Below are positions 34,738 to 45,599 of a DNA stretch of 64,000 nt, piece by piece (the first letter of the stretch is position 1; each line of letters begins with the position of its first letter). Below the pieces are notes generated by a model. It was not told the origin of the DNA. It did not search any database and was given only the letters and a program-made list of their open reading frames with translations. The DNA is taken from assembly GCF_001422735.1 (NCBI RefSeq), contig NZ_LMLZ01000022.1, forward strand, positions 423,666 to 487,665, in the 5' to 3' direction. Made by a program: the position numbers and the translations under genes. This DNA is from Acidovorax sp. Leaf78 (GTDB taxonomy: Bacteria; Pseudomonadota; Gammaproteobacteria; Burkholderiales; Burkholderiaceae_C).

Positions 34738-37029
34738 ATGACGACAAACACTATCGGTACCTCTCCCACATCCCTCGCCGCGGTCACGGACTCGCTCGAC
34801 CTGGGCATTGGCGGCATGACCTGTGCCAGCTGTGTGTCGCGCGTGGAGCGCGCGCTGCGCAAGGTGCCCGGCGTGCAGGACGCCGCCGTGAACCTGGCCA
34901 CCGAGTCTGCGCGCGTGGCCTGGGCACCGGGCGCCGCGCCGGATGCAGCGGCCATGGACGCGCTGCTGCGCCGCGCGGTGCGCAATGCGGGCTACGAGCC
35001 GCGTGCTGCCGGGCAGACGCAGGTTGATGAGAACCTGTCTGCCTGGACGGGCTTCCTGCCCGTGGGCATCGGCCTGGTGCTGTCGGCGCCGCTGGTGCTT
35101 CCCATGGTGGGGGACCTGTTCGGCCAGCAGTGGATGCTGCCCGCCTGGGTGCAGTTCGCGCTGGCCACGCCGGTGCAGTTCATTCTGGGTGCACGTTTCT
35201 ACAAGGCCGGCTGGCATGCGCTGAAGGCGCTGGCGGGCAACATGGACCTGCTGGTGGCGCTGGGCACGAGCGCGGGCTGGGGACTGTCGGTGTGGCTGTG
35301 GCTCACGGCGCCCGCGGGCCACCCGGGGCAATCTGGGCATGTGCCGCACCTGTACTTCGAGGCCTCGGCCGTGGTGATCACGCTGGTGCTGCTGGGCAAG
35401 TGGCTGGAGGCCCGTGCCAAGCGCCAGACCACGGCGGCCATCCGCGCGCTGCACGCGCTGCGGCCCGAGGTGGTGCACCTGCTGTCCCAGGCCGGCGAGG
35501 TGGATGTGCCGGTGGCCGAGGTGATGGTGGGCGACCGCCTGGTGGTGCGGCCGGGCGAGCGCATCCCGGTGGACGGCACGGTGCACGAGGGCCACACGCA
35601 GGTCGATGAATCCATGCTCACCGGCGAACCCCTTCCCGTGGTGCGCGACGTGGGTGCGGGTCTGACAGGCGGCTCCATCAACGGCGACGGCCGCATCGTG
35701 ATGGCGGTGACCGCCGTGGGCGCCGAGACGGTGCTGGCCCACATCATCCGCCTGGTGGAGGACGCGCAGGCCGCCAAGGCGCCCCTGCAGCGCATGGTGG
35801 ACGAGGTCTCGGCCGTCTTCGTGCCGGTGGTGCTGGGCGTGGCGCTGCTCACCCTGCTGGGCTGGCTGTGGGCCGGCGCGGGCGGGGAGGTGGCGCTGAT
35901 CCACGCCGTGGCGGTGCTGGTGATCGCCTGCCCCTGCGCGCTGGGCCTGGCCACGCCCGCGGCCATCATGGCGGGCACCGGCGTGGCGGCAAAGCACGGC
36001 ATCCTCATCAAGGATGCGCAGGCCCTGGAGCTGGCGCACAAGGTGGACACGGTGGCCTTCGACAAGACCGGCACGCTCACCGTGGGGCAGCCGCGCCTCA
36101 CCGCGTTCGAGGTGGTGGCGGGGCAGGACGAGGGCGTTGTCCTGGCGGCCGTGGCCGCGGTGCAAAGCGGCAGCGAACACCCGCTGGCCCGCGCCGTGGT
36201 GTCCGCTGCCCGGGCGCGCGACCTGCCCATGGCGCAGCCCGACGCCGTGCGCGCCGTGCCCGGCCGCGGCACGGAGGGTGAGGTGCAGGGGGCGAGCTAC
36301 CTGGTGGGCAGCCTGCGCTGGATGCAGGAGCTGGGCGTTGACCTGGGTCCGCTGGCCGCGCGCGCCCAGGCATTGCAGGCCGAAGGCGCCACCGTGTCGG
36401 CCGTGGCCCAGCGCAGTACGCAGGGCGCAGAAGGCACACACGGAGCAGGGGGCCTGGTGCTGCGCGCCGTGATGGCCTTTGGCGACGAACCCAAGCCCGG
36501 CGCGCGGGAAGCGCTGGCACAGCTGAAGGCGCGCGGCATCCGCACCGTGATGATCTCGGGCGACAACCGGGGTGCGGCCGAGGCCATGGCCCGGCGGCTC
36601 GGCCTCGATCCCGCGGCGGGCGACGTGATGGCCGAGGTGCTGCCGGGCGACAAGGCCGCGAAAGTGGTTGCCTTGCAGGCGGGCGGCAAGACCGTGGCGA
36701 TGGTGGGGGATGGCGTCAACGATGCTCCCGCGTTGGCCGCCGCCGATGTGGGCATGGCCATGGGCAACGGCACCGATGTGGCCATGCACGCAGCCGGCAT
36801 CACCCTGATGCGCGGAGACCCGCGGCTGGTGGCGGCAGCGCTCGACATATCGCACCGTACGGTGATGAAGATCCGCCAGAACCTGTTCTGGGCCTTTGCC
36901 TACAACGTGGCCGGGATTCCCTTGGCGGCGCTGGGTTACCTGAGCCCGGTGGTCGCTGGCGCGGCCATGGCCTTGAGCTCGGTCAGTGTGATGGCGAATG
37001 CCCTCTTACTGAAGCGGTGGCGCATGTGA
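34738..37029 (+). CDS. copA: Cu(I)-exporting P1B-type ATPase
   Basis: 763-residue inner-membrane copper pump. One HMA domain carries [16 protein letters not shown] near residue 25. Eight membrane helices are expected; the ion path motif [10 protein letters not shown] is near 397, the phosphorylation motif DKTGTLT near 442, the nucleotide domain has [10 protein letters not shown] near 480, and [20 protein letters not shown] is near 657. Start at [10 protein letters not shown] (34738); the frame is open upstream to 34600, but that stretch is repeat-derived leader. No clear Shine-Dalgarno sequence precedes the ATG. Expression is expected to be activated by CueR. Confidence 0.96.
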   Translation: MTTNTIGTSPTSLAAVTDSLDLGIGGMTCASCVSRVERALRKVPGVQDAAVNLATESARVAWAPGAAPDAAAMDALLRRAVRNAGYEPRAAGQTQVDENLSAWTGFLPVGIGLVLSAPLVLPMVGDLFGQQWMLPAWVQFALATPVQFILGARFYKAGWHALKALAGNMDLLVALGTSAGWGLSVWLWLTAPAGHPGQSGHVPHLYFEASAVVITLVLLGKWLEARAKRQTTAAIRALHALRPEVVHLLSQAGEVDVPVAEVMVGDRLVVRPGERIPVDGTVHEGHTQVDESMLTGEPLPVVRDVGAGLTGGSINGDGRIVMAVTAVGAETVLAHIIRLVEDAQAAKAPLQRMVDEVSAVFVPVVLGVALLTLLGWLWAGAGGEVALIHAVAVLVIACPCALGLATPAAIMAGTGVAAKHGILIKDAQALELAHKVDTVAFDKTGTLTVGQPRLTAFEVVAGQDEGVVLAAVAAVQSGSEHPLARAVVSAARARDLPMAQPDAVRAVPGRGTEGEVQGASYLVGSLRWMQELGVDLGPLAARAQALQAEGATVSAVAQRSTQGAEGTHGAGGLVLRAVMAFGDEPKPGAREALAQLKARGIRTVMISGDNRGAAEAMARRLGLDPAAGDVMAEVLPGDKAAKVVALQAGGKTVAMVGDGVNDAPALAAADVGMAMGNGTDVAMHAAGITLMRGDPRLVAAALDISHRTVMKIRQNLFWAFAYNVAGIPLAALGYLSPVVAGAAMALSSVSVMANALLLKRWRM

Positions 37030-37144
37030 TAAATACGTACAACGCGGTCATCGATGTCTGGCAAACTGCAACTGTTTGTTGCAGAGCCGACCGCGTGGGC
37101 GCGTGGCTCGCAGCCTCTCCATACCGATACAAGGACGACACATC

Positions 37145-38824
37145 ATGAATCTCTTCTCGTTCATGCGGCAGTTCACCATCCGAATGCGCATGCTGGGGGC
37201 CATTGCGGTGGTCCTGGGGCTGCTGGGCCTGCTGGGTGGCGCGGGCATGCTGGGCATGTTCCGCATCCACGACATGAGCCAGAACTTCATGGACAACTCG
37301 TTCGCCAAGGTGGGCTACATGGGCGAGCTGCGCGGCGAGATGGGCGCGATACGTCAGCACGAGAAGGACATGATCATCGGCTACGAAAAGACCGAGGCCG
37401 TCAAAGCCGCGCACGCCAAGTGGCTGGCCAGCCAGGAGAAGGCCAAGAAGATCGCCGCGAAGTTCCTGGAAGGCGAGGAAGACGCGGACAACGTGGTGGT
37501 GCGCAACATCGTCACCAAGCTGGACAGCTACCGCGATCTCTTCGGACACGTGGCACGGCAGCTCGAAGCCAGCGGCTACGACACTGCCACCATCGCCAAC
37601 CGCATGAGCGGCAAGGCCGTGGCCGAATTCGACCAGGCCGACAAGCTGGTGGGCGAGCTCGACACCGTGCTGCGCGCCGATGTGGACAAAGCCATCGAAC
37701 AGCAAGGCCGCGTGTCGAGCGAGACCAAGTGGCTCTTCGTGCTGGCGGTGCTCATCACCGTGGTGGTGGTGGTGCCGACCACGCTCATGAACATGAACTC
37801 CATCTGCAACCCGCTCGAAGAAGCCCGCCGCATGGCGCAGGCGATTGCGGGCGGCGACCTGTCGCAGAAGATCGAGGCCGAAGGCAAGGACGAAGTGGCC
37901 GACCTGCAGCGCGCACTGCGCGAGATGCAGCAGGGCCTGGGCTCGCTGGTGGCGCAGGTGCGTGATGCCAGCGGCAACATCGCCACGGCCAGCCAGGAGA
38001 TCGCCACGGGCAACCAGGACCTGTCGCAGCGCACCGAGCAGACCGCCAGCAACGCGCAGGAGGCCGTGTCCTCGCTGTCGCAGCTCACGTCCACCGTGCA
38101 GCAGACGGCGTCGTCCTCGCAGATGGCCAACCAGCTCGCGGCATCGGCATCGAACACCGCCACGCACGGCGGCTCGGTGGTGCAGCAGGCGGTGGCCAGC
38201 ATGCAGGAGATCTCGGCGTCCAGCCGCAAGATCGGCGACATCATCGGCCTGATCGACTCCATCGCTTTTCAGACCAACATCCTGGCGCTGAACGCCGCGG
38301 TGGAAGCCGCCCGTGCGGGCGAGCAGGGCCGCGGCTTTGCCGTGGTGGCCAGCGAAGTGCGCAGCCTGGCCCAGCGCAGCGCGGCGGCGGCCAGCGACAT
38401 CAAGGGTCTGATCAACAACAGCGTGACGGCTGTGGACGGCGGCGTGCGCCATGTGGAAGACGCAGGCACGGCCATGAAGGAGATCGTGGCCAGCGTGCAG
38501 CGCGTGGGCGACATCATTGGCGAGATCACGGCCGCAGCCACCGAGCAGTCTGCCGGCATCGGCCAGGTCAACCAGTCGGTGGGCGAGATCGACCGCATGA
38601 CGCAGCAGAACGCGGCCCTGGTGGAAGAGTCTGCCGCGGCCGCCGAGTCGCTGCGCGAGCAGGCCGCGCGCCTGTCGCAGGTGGTGCAGCAGTTCCGCCT
38701 GGCCGATTCGATGGGGCACGGTGCGGGGCACCATGGGTCCCACCATGCGCCTGTGGCGGCTCCGGCGCAGCAGCGGCAGGCGCTGGCCGGCGGTGCCTCG
38801 GGCCGGGCACTGCTCACCCGTTGA
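37145..38824 (+). CDS. Methyl-accepting chemotaxis protein
   Basis: 559-residue transmembrane chemoreceptor. First membrane helix about 16-38 ([20 protein letters not shown]), a four-helix-bundle periplasmic sensor to about 190, second helix about 196-216 ([20 protein letters not shown]), then HAMP ([20 protein letters not shown]) and the coiled-coil signalling domain. The hairpin tip is seen as [40 protein letters not shown] and [23 protein letters not shown] lies 9 bases before the ATG. No cheB/cheR pentapeptide ends the protein; it finishes in a His-rich linker. Ligand unknown. Confidence 0.96.
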   Translation: MNLFSFMRQFTIRMRMLGAIAVVLGLLGLLGGAGMLGMFRIHDMSQNFMDNSFAKVGYMGELRGEMGAIRQHEKDMIIGYEKTEAVKAAHAKWLASQEKAKKIAAKFLEGEEDADNVVVRNIVTKLDSYRDLFGHVARQLEASGYDTATIANRMSGKAVAEFDQADKLVGELDTVLRADVDKAIEQQGRVSSETKWLFVLAVLITVVVVVPTTLMNMNSICNPLEEARRMAQAIAGGDLSQKIEAEGKDEVADLQRALREMQQGLGSLVAQVRDASGNIATASQEIATGNQDLSQRTEQTASNAQEAVSSLSQLTSTVQQTASSSQMANQLAASASNTATHGGSVVQQAVASMQEISASSRKIGDIIGLIDSIAFQTNILALNAAVEAARAGEQGRGFAVVASEVRSLAQRSAAAASDIKGLINNSVTAVDGGVRHVEDAGTAMKEIVASVQRVGDIIGEITAAATEQSAGIGQVNQSVGEIDRMTQQNAALVEESAAAAESLREQAARLSQVVQQFRLADSMGHGAGHHGSHHAPVAAPAQQRQALAGGASGRALLTR

Positions 38825-38862
38825 TATAGCGCGCTGACGCCGCCCGCGCCACGGGCACACAG

Positions 38863-38897
38863 GCCCTGCAGGCTTTCTTAGCTTGCAGGGCTTTTTT
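38863..38897 (+). terminator. Intrinsic terminator after the chemoreceptor gene
   Basis: GCCCTGCA (38863-38870) pairs with TGCAGGGC (38884-38891) around a 13-base loop and is followed directly by TTTTTT. Confidence 0.85.
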
Positions 38898-39113
38898 CAT
38901 GGGCGGGCCGTGTAGTTCGACGCAGAGGCCGACGCAACCACCGGAGCAAGAATCGCAGCGAGTGCGTCTGCAATGCAACGCAGCTCAACGCAACGCCGTA
39001 GGCATTTTTGGAAGCGCTGCTCCACGCTTGTCGGCAGTGTTTGACCTGCGTCATGGGCCGCCGCGCGCCTGCATGGCACCCTCGGGCTGTTGTGTCCACC
39101 CTGGAGAGTTGCC

Positions 39114-39692
39114 ATGCCGTCCATCAGCCTGCGCACCATTCGCGAAGAGCATGCGTCGCTGGCGGCGGTGCTGCATTCACTGCGCCTGTTGCTCGACCAG
39201 GGGCCGGGCGATGCACCCGCCGCATTCTTCGATGTGATGCGCGCGATGCTGTTCTACATCGACGAGTTTCCCGAGCGCCAGCACCACCCCAAGGAGTCGC
39301 AGTGGCTGTTCCCCAAGGTGGCCGAACGCTCGCCCGATGCAGCCGCCGCCATTGCACAACTGGAGCGTGAACACGCAGGGGGCGAGGCAGCGGTGCGCGA
39401 ACTGCAGCACCTGCTGCTGGGTTGGGAGCTGATGGGCGAGTCGCGCCGCGAGGTGTTTGCACAGGCGCTGCGCAGGTATATCGGCTTTTACCTGGAGCAC
39501 ATGCGGCTGGAGGAGGCCGTGGTGCTGCCGGCCGCGCAGAAGTGTCTGGAGGAGGCCGACTGGGCCGCCATCGACGCCGCGTTTGCAGGCAATGCCAACC
39601 CGCTGGCGCACGGCCCGGCGCGGGACCCGTCGTATGACCGCCTGTTCACCCGCATCGTGATGCGGGCGCCGAGCCCGATCGGGCTGGGTTGA
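39114..39692 (+). CDS. Hemerythrin/HHE domain protein
   Basis: 192-residue four-helix diiron protein that can bind O2, NO or iron. Histidine/acid ligands are visible in order: IREEHASLAAVL near residue 10, RQHHPKESQWLFP near 57, QLEREHAGGEAA near 85 and YLEHMRLEEAVVLPAAQ near 125. GGAGAG lies about 7 bases before the ATG at 39114. It lies alone between a terminator and a long palindrome. A role in oxygen or nitrosative stress is possible but not shown. Confidence 0.9.
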   Translation: MPSISLRTIREEHASLAAVLHSLRLLLDQGPGDAPAAFFDVMRAMLFYIDEFPERQHHPKESQWLFPKVAERSPDAAAAIAQLEREHAGGEAAVRELQHLLLGWELMGESRREVFAQALRRYIGFYLEHMRLEEAVVLPAAQKCLEEADWAAIDAAFAGNANPLAHGPARDPSYDRLFTRIVMRAPSPIGLG

Positions 39693-39787
39693 GCGAGCGG
39701 TGGGCACAGGGCGAGCGCAGTGCCCAGACGTTCACAGCCTTCCGTGTCTGGAGTGTGGGCTGTGTCTACAACCTTGACCGTCGATCT

Positions 39788-39861
39788 CCCCCACACCGTT
39801 CACGCTGAGCTGGTCGAAGCGCGGCGCAAGGCTTCGACAAGCTCAGCCCGAACGGTGGGGG
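39788..39861. repeat. Long intergenic palindrome (TCGAAGC/GCTTCGA type)
   Basis: ACCGTTCACGCTGAGCTGGT-CGAAGC pairs with GCTTCG-ACAAGCTCAGCCCGAACGGT around a 10-base loop (GCGGCGCAAG). Elements of this sequence are widespread between genes in Proteobacteria. It separates the convergent hemerythrin and ene-reductase genes and probably terminates both. Confidence 0.8.
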
Positions 39862-39916
39862 ATGGGCCAGCTTGCGGAACGATCCGAAGGTTGGGATTGA
39901 TCGGACGGTGTCACGC

Positions 39917-41020
39917 TCAAGCAGCCAGCGCAGGGTAGTCCGTGTACCCCTCCGCACCGCCGCCGTACAGCGTGGCGCGGTTCACCTCGTTCAGCGGCGC
40001 GTCCTTTTGCAGGCGCTGCACCAGGTCCGGGTTGGCGATGAACGGGCGGCCGAAGGCCACGATGTCCGCGCCGTTCGCCAGCGCCGTTTCGGCCAGGGCC
40101 TTGTCGTAGGCGTTGTTCACCATCCACGCGCCCTGGCCGCCGGCTGTGCGGTATGCGGCTTTGAGCGCGGTGTAGTCGAAGGGGCGGTCCGGAATGTCGC
40201 GCGGGCCGCCCGTGGCGCCTTCGATCACGTGGATGTACGACAGGCCCAGCGGGCCCAGCTGGCGCACCACGTAGTCGAACAGCGGCTGCGGGTCGGCGTC
40301 CACCACGTCGTTGGCGGGCGTGACGGGCGACAGGCGGATGCCGGTGCGGCCGGCGCCGATCTCTGCGGTGATGGCGTTGACCACTTCGAGCAGCAGGCGG
40401 GCGCGGTTCTCGATGCTGCCGCCATAGGCGTCGGTGCGCTGGTTGGCGCCGGTCTTGAGGAACTGGTCGATCAGGTAGCCGTTGGCGGCGTGCACTTCCA
40501 CACCGTCAAAGCCCGCGTCGATGGCGGCACGCGCTGCGCGGCGGTAGTCCTGCACGATGCCGGGCAGCTCGGACAGCTCCAGCGCGCGGGGCACGGACGT
40601 TTCAGTGAAGGTGGGCACGCCGTCCTTGATGAGCACGGTCTTGGTCTTGGCCTGGATGGCCGACGGTGCCACGGGTGCGGCGTTGCCGGGCTGCAGGTCG
40701 GTGTGCGAGACGCGGCCCACGTGCCACAGTTGCACCACGATCTTGCCGCCCGCGGCATGCACGGACTCGGTGACCTTCTTCCAGCCCGCGATCTGATCGG
40801 GCGCGTACAGGCCCGGTACGTCGGCATAGCCCTGGCCCTGGTGCGAGATGGCGGTGGCCTCGGAAATGATCAGACCGGCGCTGGCGCGCTGCGTGTAGTA
40901 GGTGGCCACGAGGTCAGTGGGCACGGCATTGGGCGAGCGGTTGCGCGTGAGCGGCGCCATGGCGACGCGGTTGGCCAGTTGCAGGTCACCGGCTTGGACG
41001 GGGTCGGACAGGAATGGCAT
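39917..41020 (-). CDS. nemA: Old-yellow-enzyme alkene reductase (NemA-like)
   Basis: 367-residue FMN-dependent ene-reductase; reduces activated C=C bonds of enones, maleimides or nitro compounds with NAD(P)H. Signatures: RVAMAPLTRNRSPNAVPTDL near residue 18, AGLIISEATAISHQGQGYAD, QLWHVGRVSH near 97, DGVEVHAANGYLIDQFLKTG near 170 and ADIVAFGRPFIANPDLVQRL near 310. Length and order match E. coli NemA. A NemR-type repressor is not adjacent, so regulation is unknown. Confidence 0.94.
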   Translation of the reverse strand: MPFLSDPVQAGDLQLANRVAMAPLTRNRSPNAVPTDLVATYYTQRASAGLIISEATAISHQGQGYADVPGLYAPDQIAGWKKVTESVHAAGGKIVVQLWHVGRVSHTDLQPGNAAPVAPSAIQAKTKTVLIKDGVPTFTETSVPRALELSELPGIVQDYRRAARAAIDAGFDGVEVHAANGYLIDQFLKTGANQRTDAYGGSIENRARLLLEVVNAITAEIGAGRTGIRLSPVTPANDVVDADPQPLFDYVVRQLGPLGLSYIHVIEGATGGPRDIPDRPFDYTALKAAYRTAGGQGAWMVNNAYDKALAETALANGADIVAFGRPFIANPDLVQRLQKDAPLNEVNRATLYGGGAEGYTDYPALAA

Positions 41021-41230
41021 GGGATGAAAACTTCCAGATAAAGCGTTGGTTGAAAACGTCGGCAGGGGCCATCGGTCGAAGGCCGAAGGTTAATGCTGCA
41101 GCGCAAAACGTGCAGCGCACTGGCGTCAACAAGGGCTCTGGTTTTGTGCTATTGGTCCCAGCGGCCCCGCTGCGGGCCGTGGCGCTGCCCGGCCAGCGCG
41201 CGAAAGGCGGCTGCGGCAAAATTGCACGCC

Positions 41231-42493
41231 ATGCCCTCCCACCCTGCACCGCCCGGCGCGGTCCGGCCCTTGGCCACGTTGCCTGCCACGTTGCCCGCGC
41301 TGTGGCTGGCGGTGGCGCTCTCCATGGGCGCTGCGGTGTCGCTGGGCATCACACGCTTTGCGTATGCGCTGTTGCTGCCCCCCATGCGCGAGGACCTGGG
41401 CTGGACCTACACGCTGGCCGGGGCCATGAACACGGTGAATGCGCTGGGCTACCTGCTGGGCGCGCTGGCCACACCGTGGCTGCTGCAGCGCGTGGCGCCG
41501 GGCAAGGTGCTGGTGGCGGGCGCCGTGCTGGCGTCAGTGTTCATGGGGCTCAGCGGCTTTTTTGTGGATGCGGTGCCGCTGCTGGTGCAGCGCCTGCTGG
41601 CCGGTGGGGCCAGCGCGCTGGTGTTCATTGCCGGTGGTTTGCTGGCGGCGCGCCTGGGTGCGCATGCGACGGGGCGCGAAGGGCTGCTGCTGGGGCTGTA
41701 CTACGGCGGCACGGGCTGGGGCATCAGCCTGTCGGCGCTGCTGGTGCCTGCAGTGCTGGCGGCCGCGCCCGGGCCGCATGCCTGGACGTGGGCCTGGTGG
41801 GCGCTGGCCGTTGCCTGCGCCGGTGCCACCGCGGTGTTGCTGTGGCCCGCGCGCCGCCTGCAGGCCCTGGCCGCACCGGCAGCGCCTGCCACGCCGTTCA
41901 ACCTGCAACATCCGCCCGCCCGGGTGAGCTGGCGGGCCCTGGGGCCTGCGCTGCTGGGCTACGGCCTGTTTGGCGTGGGCTACATCGGCTACATGACCTT
42001 TGTGGTGGCGCTGCTGCGCGAGCAGGGCGCCAGCGGCACCGCGGTGACCTGGTTCTATGCGCTGCTGGGGCTGGCCGTGCTGCTGTCCTCGCGCATCTGG
42101 GCGGGCCTGCTGGACCGCAGCCGGGGCGGGCAGGCGCTGGCGCTGCTCAACGGCCTGCTGGGCGTGGCCACGGTGCTGCCGGCGCTCACGTCCGCGTGGC
42201 CGGTGGTGCTGGGATCGGGCTTGCTGTTCGGCGGGGTGTTCCTGTCGGTGGTCGCATCCACCACGGCGCTGGTGCGCCACAACCTGCCCCAGGTGCTGTG
42301 GGCCAGCGGCATCAGCGCGTTCACCATCGTGTTCGCGGCCGGGCAGATCGTCGGGCCCACGGTGGTCGGCTGGATCGCCGACGGCCCGGGCGGCCTGGCG
42401 CGCGGGCTGGTGTTCTCGGCCTGTGCGCTCTGGGCGGGGGCGCTGGTGGCGTCGCGGCAAAGGCCGCTGGCGGGGTCTGGCGCAGGCGGCTGA
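41231..42493 (+). CDS. MFS transporter, YbfB/YjiJ type
   Basis: 420 residues with 12 predicted membrane helices. It begins the family pattern with SLGITRFAYALLLPPMREDL, TLAGAMNTVNALGYLLGALA and RLLAGGASALVFIAGGLLAA, followed in the second half by GYGLFGVGYIGYMTFVVALL and IFAAGQIVGP-like segments. Start MPSHPAPPG (41231) chosen; the frame is open upstream to 41093 without conservation. YbfB/YjiJ members are uncharacterised inner-membrane carriers. It is divergent from the ene-reductase. Confidence 0.9.
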   Translation: MPSHPAPPGAVRPLATLPATLPALWLAVALSMGAAVSLGITRFAYALLLPPMREDLGWTYTLAGAMNTVNALGYLLGALATPWLLQRVAPGKVLVAGAVLASVFMGLSGFFVDAVPLLVQRLLAGGASALVFIAGGLLAARLGAHATGREGLLLGLYYGGTGWGISLSALLVPAVLAAAPGPHAWTWAWWALAVACAGATAVLLWPARRLQALAAPAAPATPFNLQHPPARVSWRALGPALLGYGLFGVGYIGYMTFVVALLREQGASGTAVTWFYALLGLAVLLSSRIWAGLLDRSRGGQALALLNGLLGVATVLPALTSAWPVVLGSGLLFGGVFLSVVASTTALVRHNLPQVLWASGISAFTIVFAAGQIVGPTVVGWIADGPGGLARGLVFSACALWAGALVASRQRPLAGSGAGG

Positions 42494-42682
42494 CCGGGGG
42501 TGTGGGGCGAGCAGGACCCTGCACAGATGCCGCGCTGGCGGTTAGTTGGTTTTCGCATATCCAAGTGCGAAACCAGTGCAAGCCGCCAACGGCCCGCTGC
42601 CTAGAATTTTTCTCTCATGCCATGGGCGGACCCGCGCCGCACCGTGGCCGCATCCGACGCATCCCGAGAGGACATTCCCCCC

Positions 42683-43702
42683 ATGGCAACGACAACACGC
42701 AGAAAAAGCATCCAGGCCGCGGCCTTGCTGGTAGGCACGGTATTGGGCTTCAGTGCCCTGGCGCAGACCCGCGAGGTGGTCATCGGCTACCAGGACATGG
42801 TCGTGCCGTGGCGCCATGCACAGGAAACGCGCGAGGTCGAAAAGCGCACGGGCTACAAGGTCACCTACCGCAAGCTGGGCAGCGGCGCCGAGGTGGTGCG
42901 CGCGCTGGCCTCCGGCGCCATCCACATCGGCGAGGCGGGCTCGTCGCCCTTCGCATCGGCCATCTCGCAGGGCGTGCCCATCGAGGTTTTCTGGGTGCTG
43001 GACAACATCAACGATGCCGAGGCCCTGGTGGCGCGCAACGGCTCGGGCGTGAACACGCTGGCGGACCTGAAGGGCAAGAAGATCGGCCTGCCCTTTGTGT
43101 CGACCACGCACTTCCACGCGCTGGTGGCGCTGCAGGACGCGGGCGTGGACCCCAAGAGCGTGCAGATCGTGAACCTGCGCCCGCCCGAGATCTTGGCGGC
43201 CTGGGAGCGCGGCGACATCGACGCGACCTTTGTGTGGGACCCGGTGCTGGCCAAGGCCAAGACCAACGGCAAGGTGATCATCACGTCGGGCCAGATCGCG
43301 GCCAAGACCGGCAAGGCGACGTTCGACGGCCTGGCCGTGACCAAGGCCTTTGCCAAGGAGCATGACGGCTTCCTCGCGCAGTTCGTGCAGGTGCTGGCCG
43401 ATGCCGACAAGGCCTACACCGGCCACAAGGCTGCCTGGACCGCCGAGTCGGCCGAGGTCAAGTCCGTCGCCAAGTGGAGCGGGGCCGAGGCGCCCACCGT
43501 GCCGGCCAGCCTGGCGCTGTACGCCTTTGTGCCGCCCGCCGAGCAGGCATCGAACCAGTGGCTGGGTGGCGGCAAGGACTCGGGCGTGGCCAAGTCGCTG
43601 GCGGCTACCGCGGCCTTTTTGAAGGAGCAGGGCACCATCCAGAACGTGCTGCCCGACTACTCCGTCGGCGTGAACCCCGCCTGGGTGCGGCGTGCCAAGT
43701 AG
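42683..43702 (+). CDS. tauA: Taurine/sulfonate ABC transporter, substrate-binding protein
   Basis: 339-residue periplasmic binding protein with signal peptide ([20 protein letters not shown], cut near ALAQ). It has the TauA/SsuA pattern: [77 protein letters not shown] and [27 protein letters not shown] precedes the ATG by 11 bases. First gene of a tauABC operon; the tauB start overlaps its end by 11 bases. The taurine dioxygenase gene tauD does not follow. Confidence 0.92.
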   Translation: MATTTRRKSIQAAALLVGTVLGFSALAQTREVVIGYQDMVVPWRHAQETREVEKRTGYKVTYRKLGSGAEVVRALASGAIHIGEAGSSPFASAISQGVPIEVFWVLDNINDAEALVARNGSGVNTLADLKGKKIGLPFVSTTHFHALVALQDAGVDPKSVQIVNLRPPEILAAWERGDIDATFVWDPVLAKAKTNGKVIITSGQIAAKTGKATFDGLAVTKAFAKEHDGFLAQFVQVLADADKAYTGHKAAWTAESAEVKSVAKWSGAEAPTVPASLALYAFVPPAEQASNQWLGGGKDSGVAKSLAATAAFLKEQGTIQNVLPDYSVGVNPAWVRRAK

Positions 43703-44525
43703 CCACGGCGATGGCGCAGAACAAGGCCTGCAGATACGGGGCCTGAACGTGCGCTATGCCGGTGCGCGACATGCGTCGCCGGTGCTTGCGCTGCAGGACG
43801 TGGACCTTGACATCGCGCGCGGCGAACTCGTGGTGGCGTTGGGCGCATCGGGCTGCGGCAAGACCACGCTGCTCAACTGCATCGCGGGCTTTACCGAGGC
43901 GTCGTCCGGCAGCATCACGCTGAACGGCCGCGCGGTGACCGGGCCTGGCGCGGAGCGCGGCGTGGTGTTCCAGAAGCATGCGCTGATGCCCTGGCTCAAC
44001 GTGGTCGACAACGTGGCACTCGGCCTGCGCCTGCGCGGTGTGCCGCGCGCAGAGCGGCGTCGATTGGCTATCGAGAAGCTGGCCCTGGTGGGCCTGGAGG
44101 CCTTTGCCGACGCGCCCGTGTGGCAGCTGTCGGGCGGCATGCAGCAGCGCGTGGGCATTGCCCGCGCCCTGGCCAGCGACCCCGACGTGCTGCTCATGGA
44201 CGAGCCGCTGGGCGCGCTCGACGCGTTCACCCGCGAGTCGCTGCAGGAGCTGGTGCTGCAGCTGTGGCAGCGCACGGGCAAGACGATTTTCTTCATCACC
44301 CACGATGTGGAGGAGGCGCTGTTCCTGGCCTCGCGCCTCATCGTGATGACACCGCGCCCCGGCCGCATCGCGCAGCAGCATGCGCTGGCGTTCAACACCG
44401 AATACCTGGGTGGCCGGGCTGCGCGCGCCGTGAAGTCGGACGCGCAGTTCATCGCCTGGCGCGAACGCGTGCTGGACTGGATCGCGCCCGGCGTGGTGGC
44501 AAATGCGGAGCCTGCGCATGCCTGA
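43692..44525 (+). CDS. tauB: Taurine/sulfonate ABC transporter, ATPase
   Basis: 277-residue ATPase subunit. Walker [14 protein letters not shown] near residue 51, Q-loop [20 protein letters not shown], signature [15 protein letters not shown] near 145, Walker [21 protein letters not shown] near 169 and switch His in [18 protein letters not shown]. The only good in-frame start is GTG 43692, overlapping the tauA stop, so translation is coupled. The C-terminal extension ([20 protein letters not shown]) is usual for TauB. Confidence 0.93.
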   Translation: MPSSHGDGAEQGLQIRGLNVRYAGARHASPVLALQDVDLDIARGELVVALGASGCGKTTLLNCIAGFTEASSGSITLNGRAVTGPGAERGVVFQKHALMPWLNVVDNVALGLRLRGVPRAERRRLAIEKLALVGLEAFADAPVWQLSGGMQQRVGIARALASDPDVLLMDEPLGALDAFTRESLQELVLQLWQRTGKTIFFITHDVEEALFLASRLIVMTPRPGRIAQQHALAFNTEYLGGRAARAVKSDAQFIAWRERVLDWIAPGVVANAEPAHA

Positions 44526-45429
44526 TGCCATGAGCCAGATCCTGGTGGTGCCGGGCATTGGACGCGATGCGCCTGGTGCGGCCGTGTCCGATGCACCTGC
44601 CGCGCCGCACGTTGCACACGTAGCGTCCTCGCTGCGTGCCGTGGCGCCGTTCCGTCTGCCCGGCAGCGGACCGAGCCGCGGCATCAGCGCCGTGTGTGTG
44701 GTCGCGCTGGTGGCGCTGTGGTGGCTGGCCACGCACCTGGCCTGGGTGCCGCCCCTGTTCCTGCCCGCACCCGATGCCGTGCTGCGCGCGTTGGGCGATG
44801 CCTGGCGCGGCAACATCCAGGGCGGTGAGCCGCTGTGGAAGCACCTGCAGTGGAGCGCGATCCGCGTGTTCGGTGCGTTCGCCTTGGCGGCTGTCACAGC
44901 CGTGCCGGTGGGCATCGCCATGGGCGTGAGCCGCGTGGCGCGCGGCGTGTTCGACCCGCCCATCGAGTTCTACCGCCCGCTGCCGCCGCTGGCCTACCTG
45001 CCGCTGATCGTGATCTGGCTGGGCATCGACGAGGCGTCCAAGATTTTGCTGATCTACCTGGCCTGCTTTGCCCCCATCGCGCTGGCCGCCAAGGCCGGCG
45101 TGCGCAGCGCGAGCGTGGAGCAGATCAACGCCGCCCTGTCGCTGGGCGCGGGCCGATGGCAGCTGGTGCGGCACGTCATCGTGCCCGCTGCGCTGCCCGA
45201 GATCATGGTGGGCCTGCGCATCGCCATCGGCTTCGGGTGGACCACGCTCGTGGCCGCCGAGATGGTGGCAGCCACCGTGGGGCTGGGGCAGATGGTGCTC
45301 AATGCCTCCAACTTCTTGCGCACCGATGTGGTGGTGATGGGCATCCTGGTCATCGGCCTGGTGGCGTGGACCTTCGACTGGTTCATGCGCTGGCTGGAGC
45401 AGCGCTTCGTGCCCTGGAAGGGGCGTTAG
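44518..45429 (+). CDS. tauC: Taurine/sulfonate ABC transporter, permease
   Basis: 303-residue inner-membrane permease of the TauC/SsuC family with about six helices ([40 protein letters not shown]). Signature stretches: [40 protein letters not shown], the EAA-like loop [20 protein letters not shown] and [23 protein letters not shown] 44518 overlaps tauB by 8 bases and has GGAG 8 bases upstream; ATG 44530 is an alternative. The operon ends with a family B repeat that may terminate it. Confidence 0.93.
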   Translation: MPDAMSQILVVPGIGRDAPGAAVSDAPAAPHVAHVASSLRAVAPFRLPGSGPSRGISAVCVVALVALWWLATHLAWVPPLFLPAPDAVLRALGDAWRGNIQGGEPLWKHLQWSAIRVFGAFALAAVTAVPVGIAMGVSRVARGVFDPPIEFYRPLPPLAYLPLIVIWLGIDEASKILLIYLACFAPIALAAKAGVRSASVEQINAALSLGAGRWQLVRHVIVPAALPEIMVGLRIAIGFGWTTLVAAEMVAATVGLGQMVLNASNFLRTDVVVMGILVIGLVAWTFDWFMRWLEQRFVPWKGR

Positions 45430-45500
45430 TCTTTGAGTCAGTCTCGGAACTGTGGCCCGCCACAGCGCATGAAACTGGCGCGGCCCAAGGCCAGTGCACT

Positions 45501-45597
45501 TGCGCAAGGGCCGCCCCGCCGCGCTGGGTGCGTCCCCCTCCCGAATCGCGCAGCGAGTCGAGAGAGGGGGAAGGCGCGCAGCGCCTCAGGGGGAGCT
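45501..45597 (-). repeat. Dispersed repeat family B, copy between tauC and gst
   Basis: On the minus strand it reads GCTCCCCCTGAGGCGCTGCG, then CGCCTTCCCCCTCTCTCGAC, an insert, and GAGGGGGACGCACCC. It lies between convergent genes and offers a strong CCCCCTC/GAGGGGG hairpin. Confidence 0.75.
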
Positions 45598-45599
45598 TA

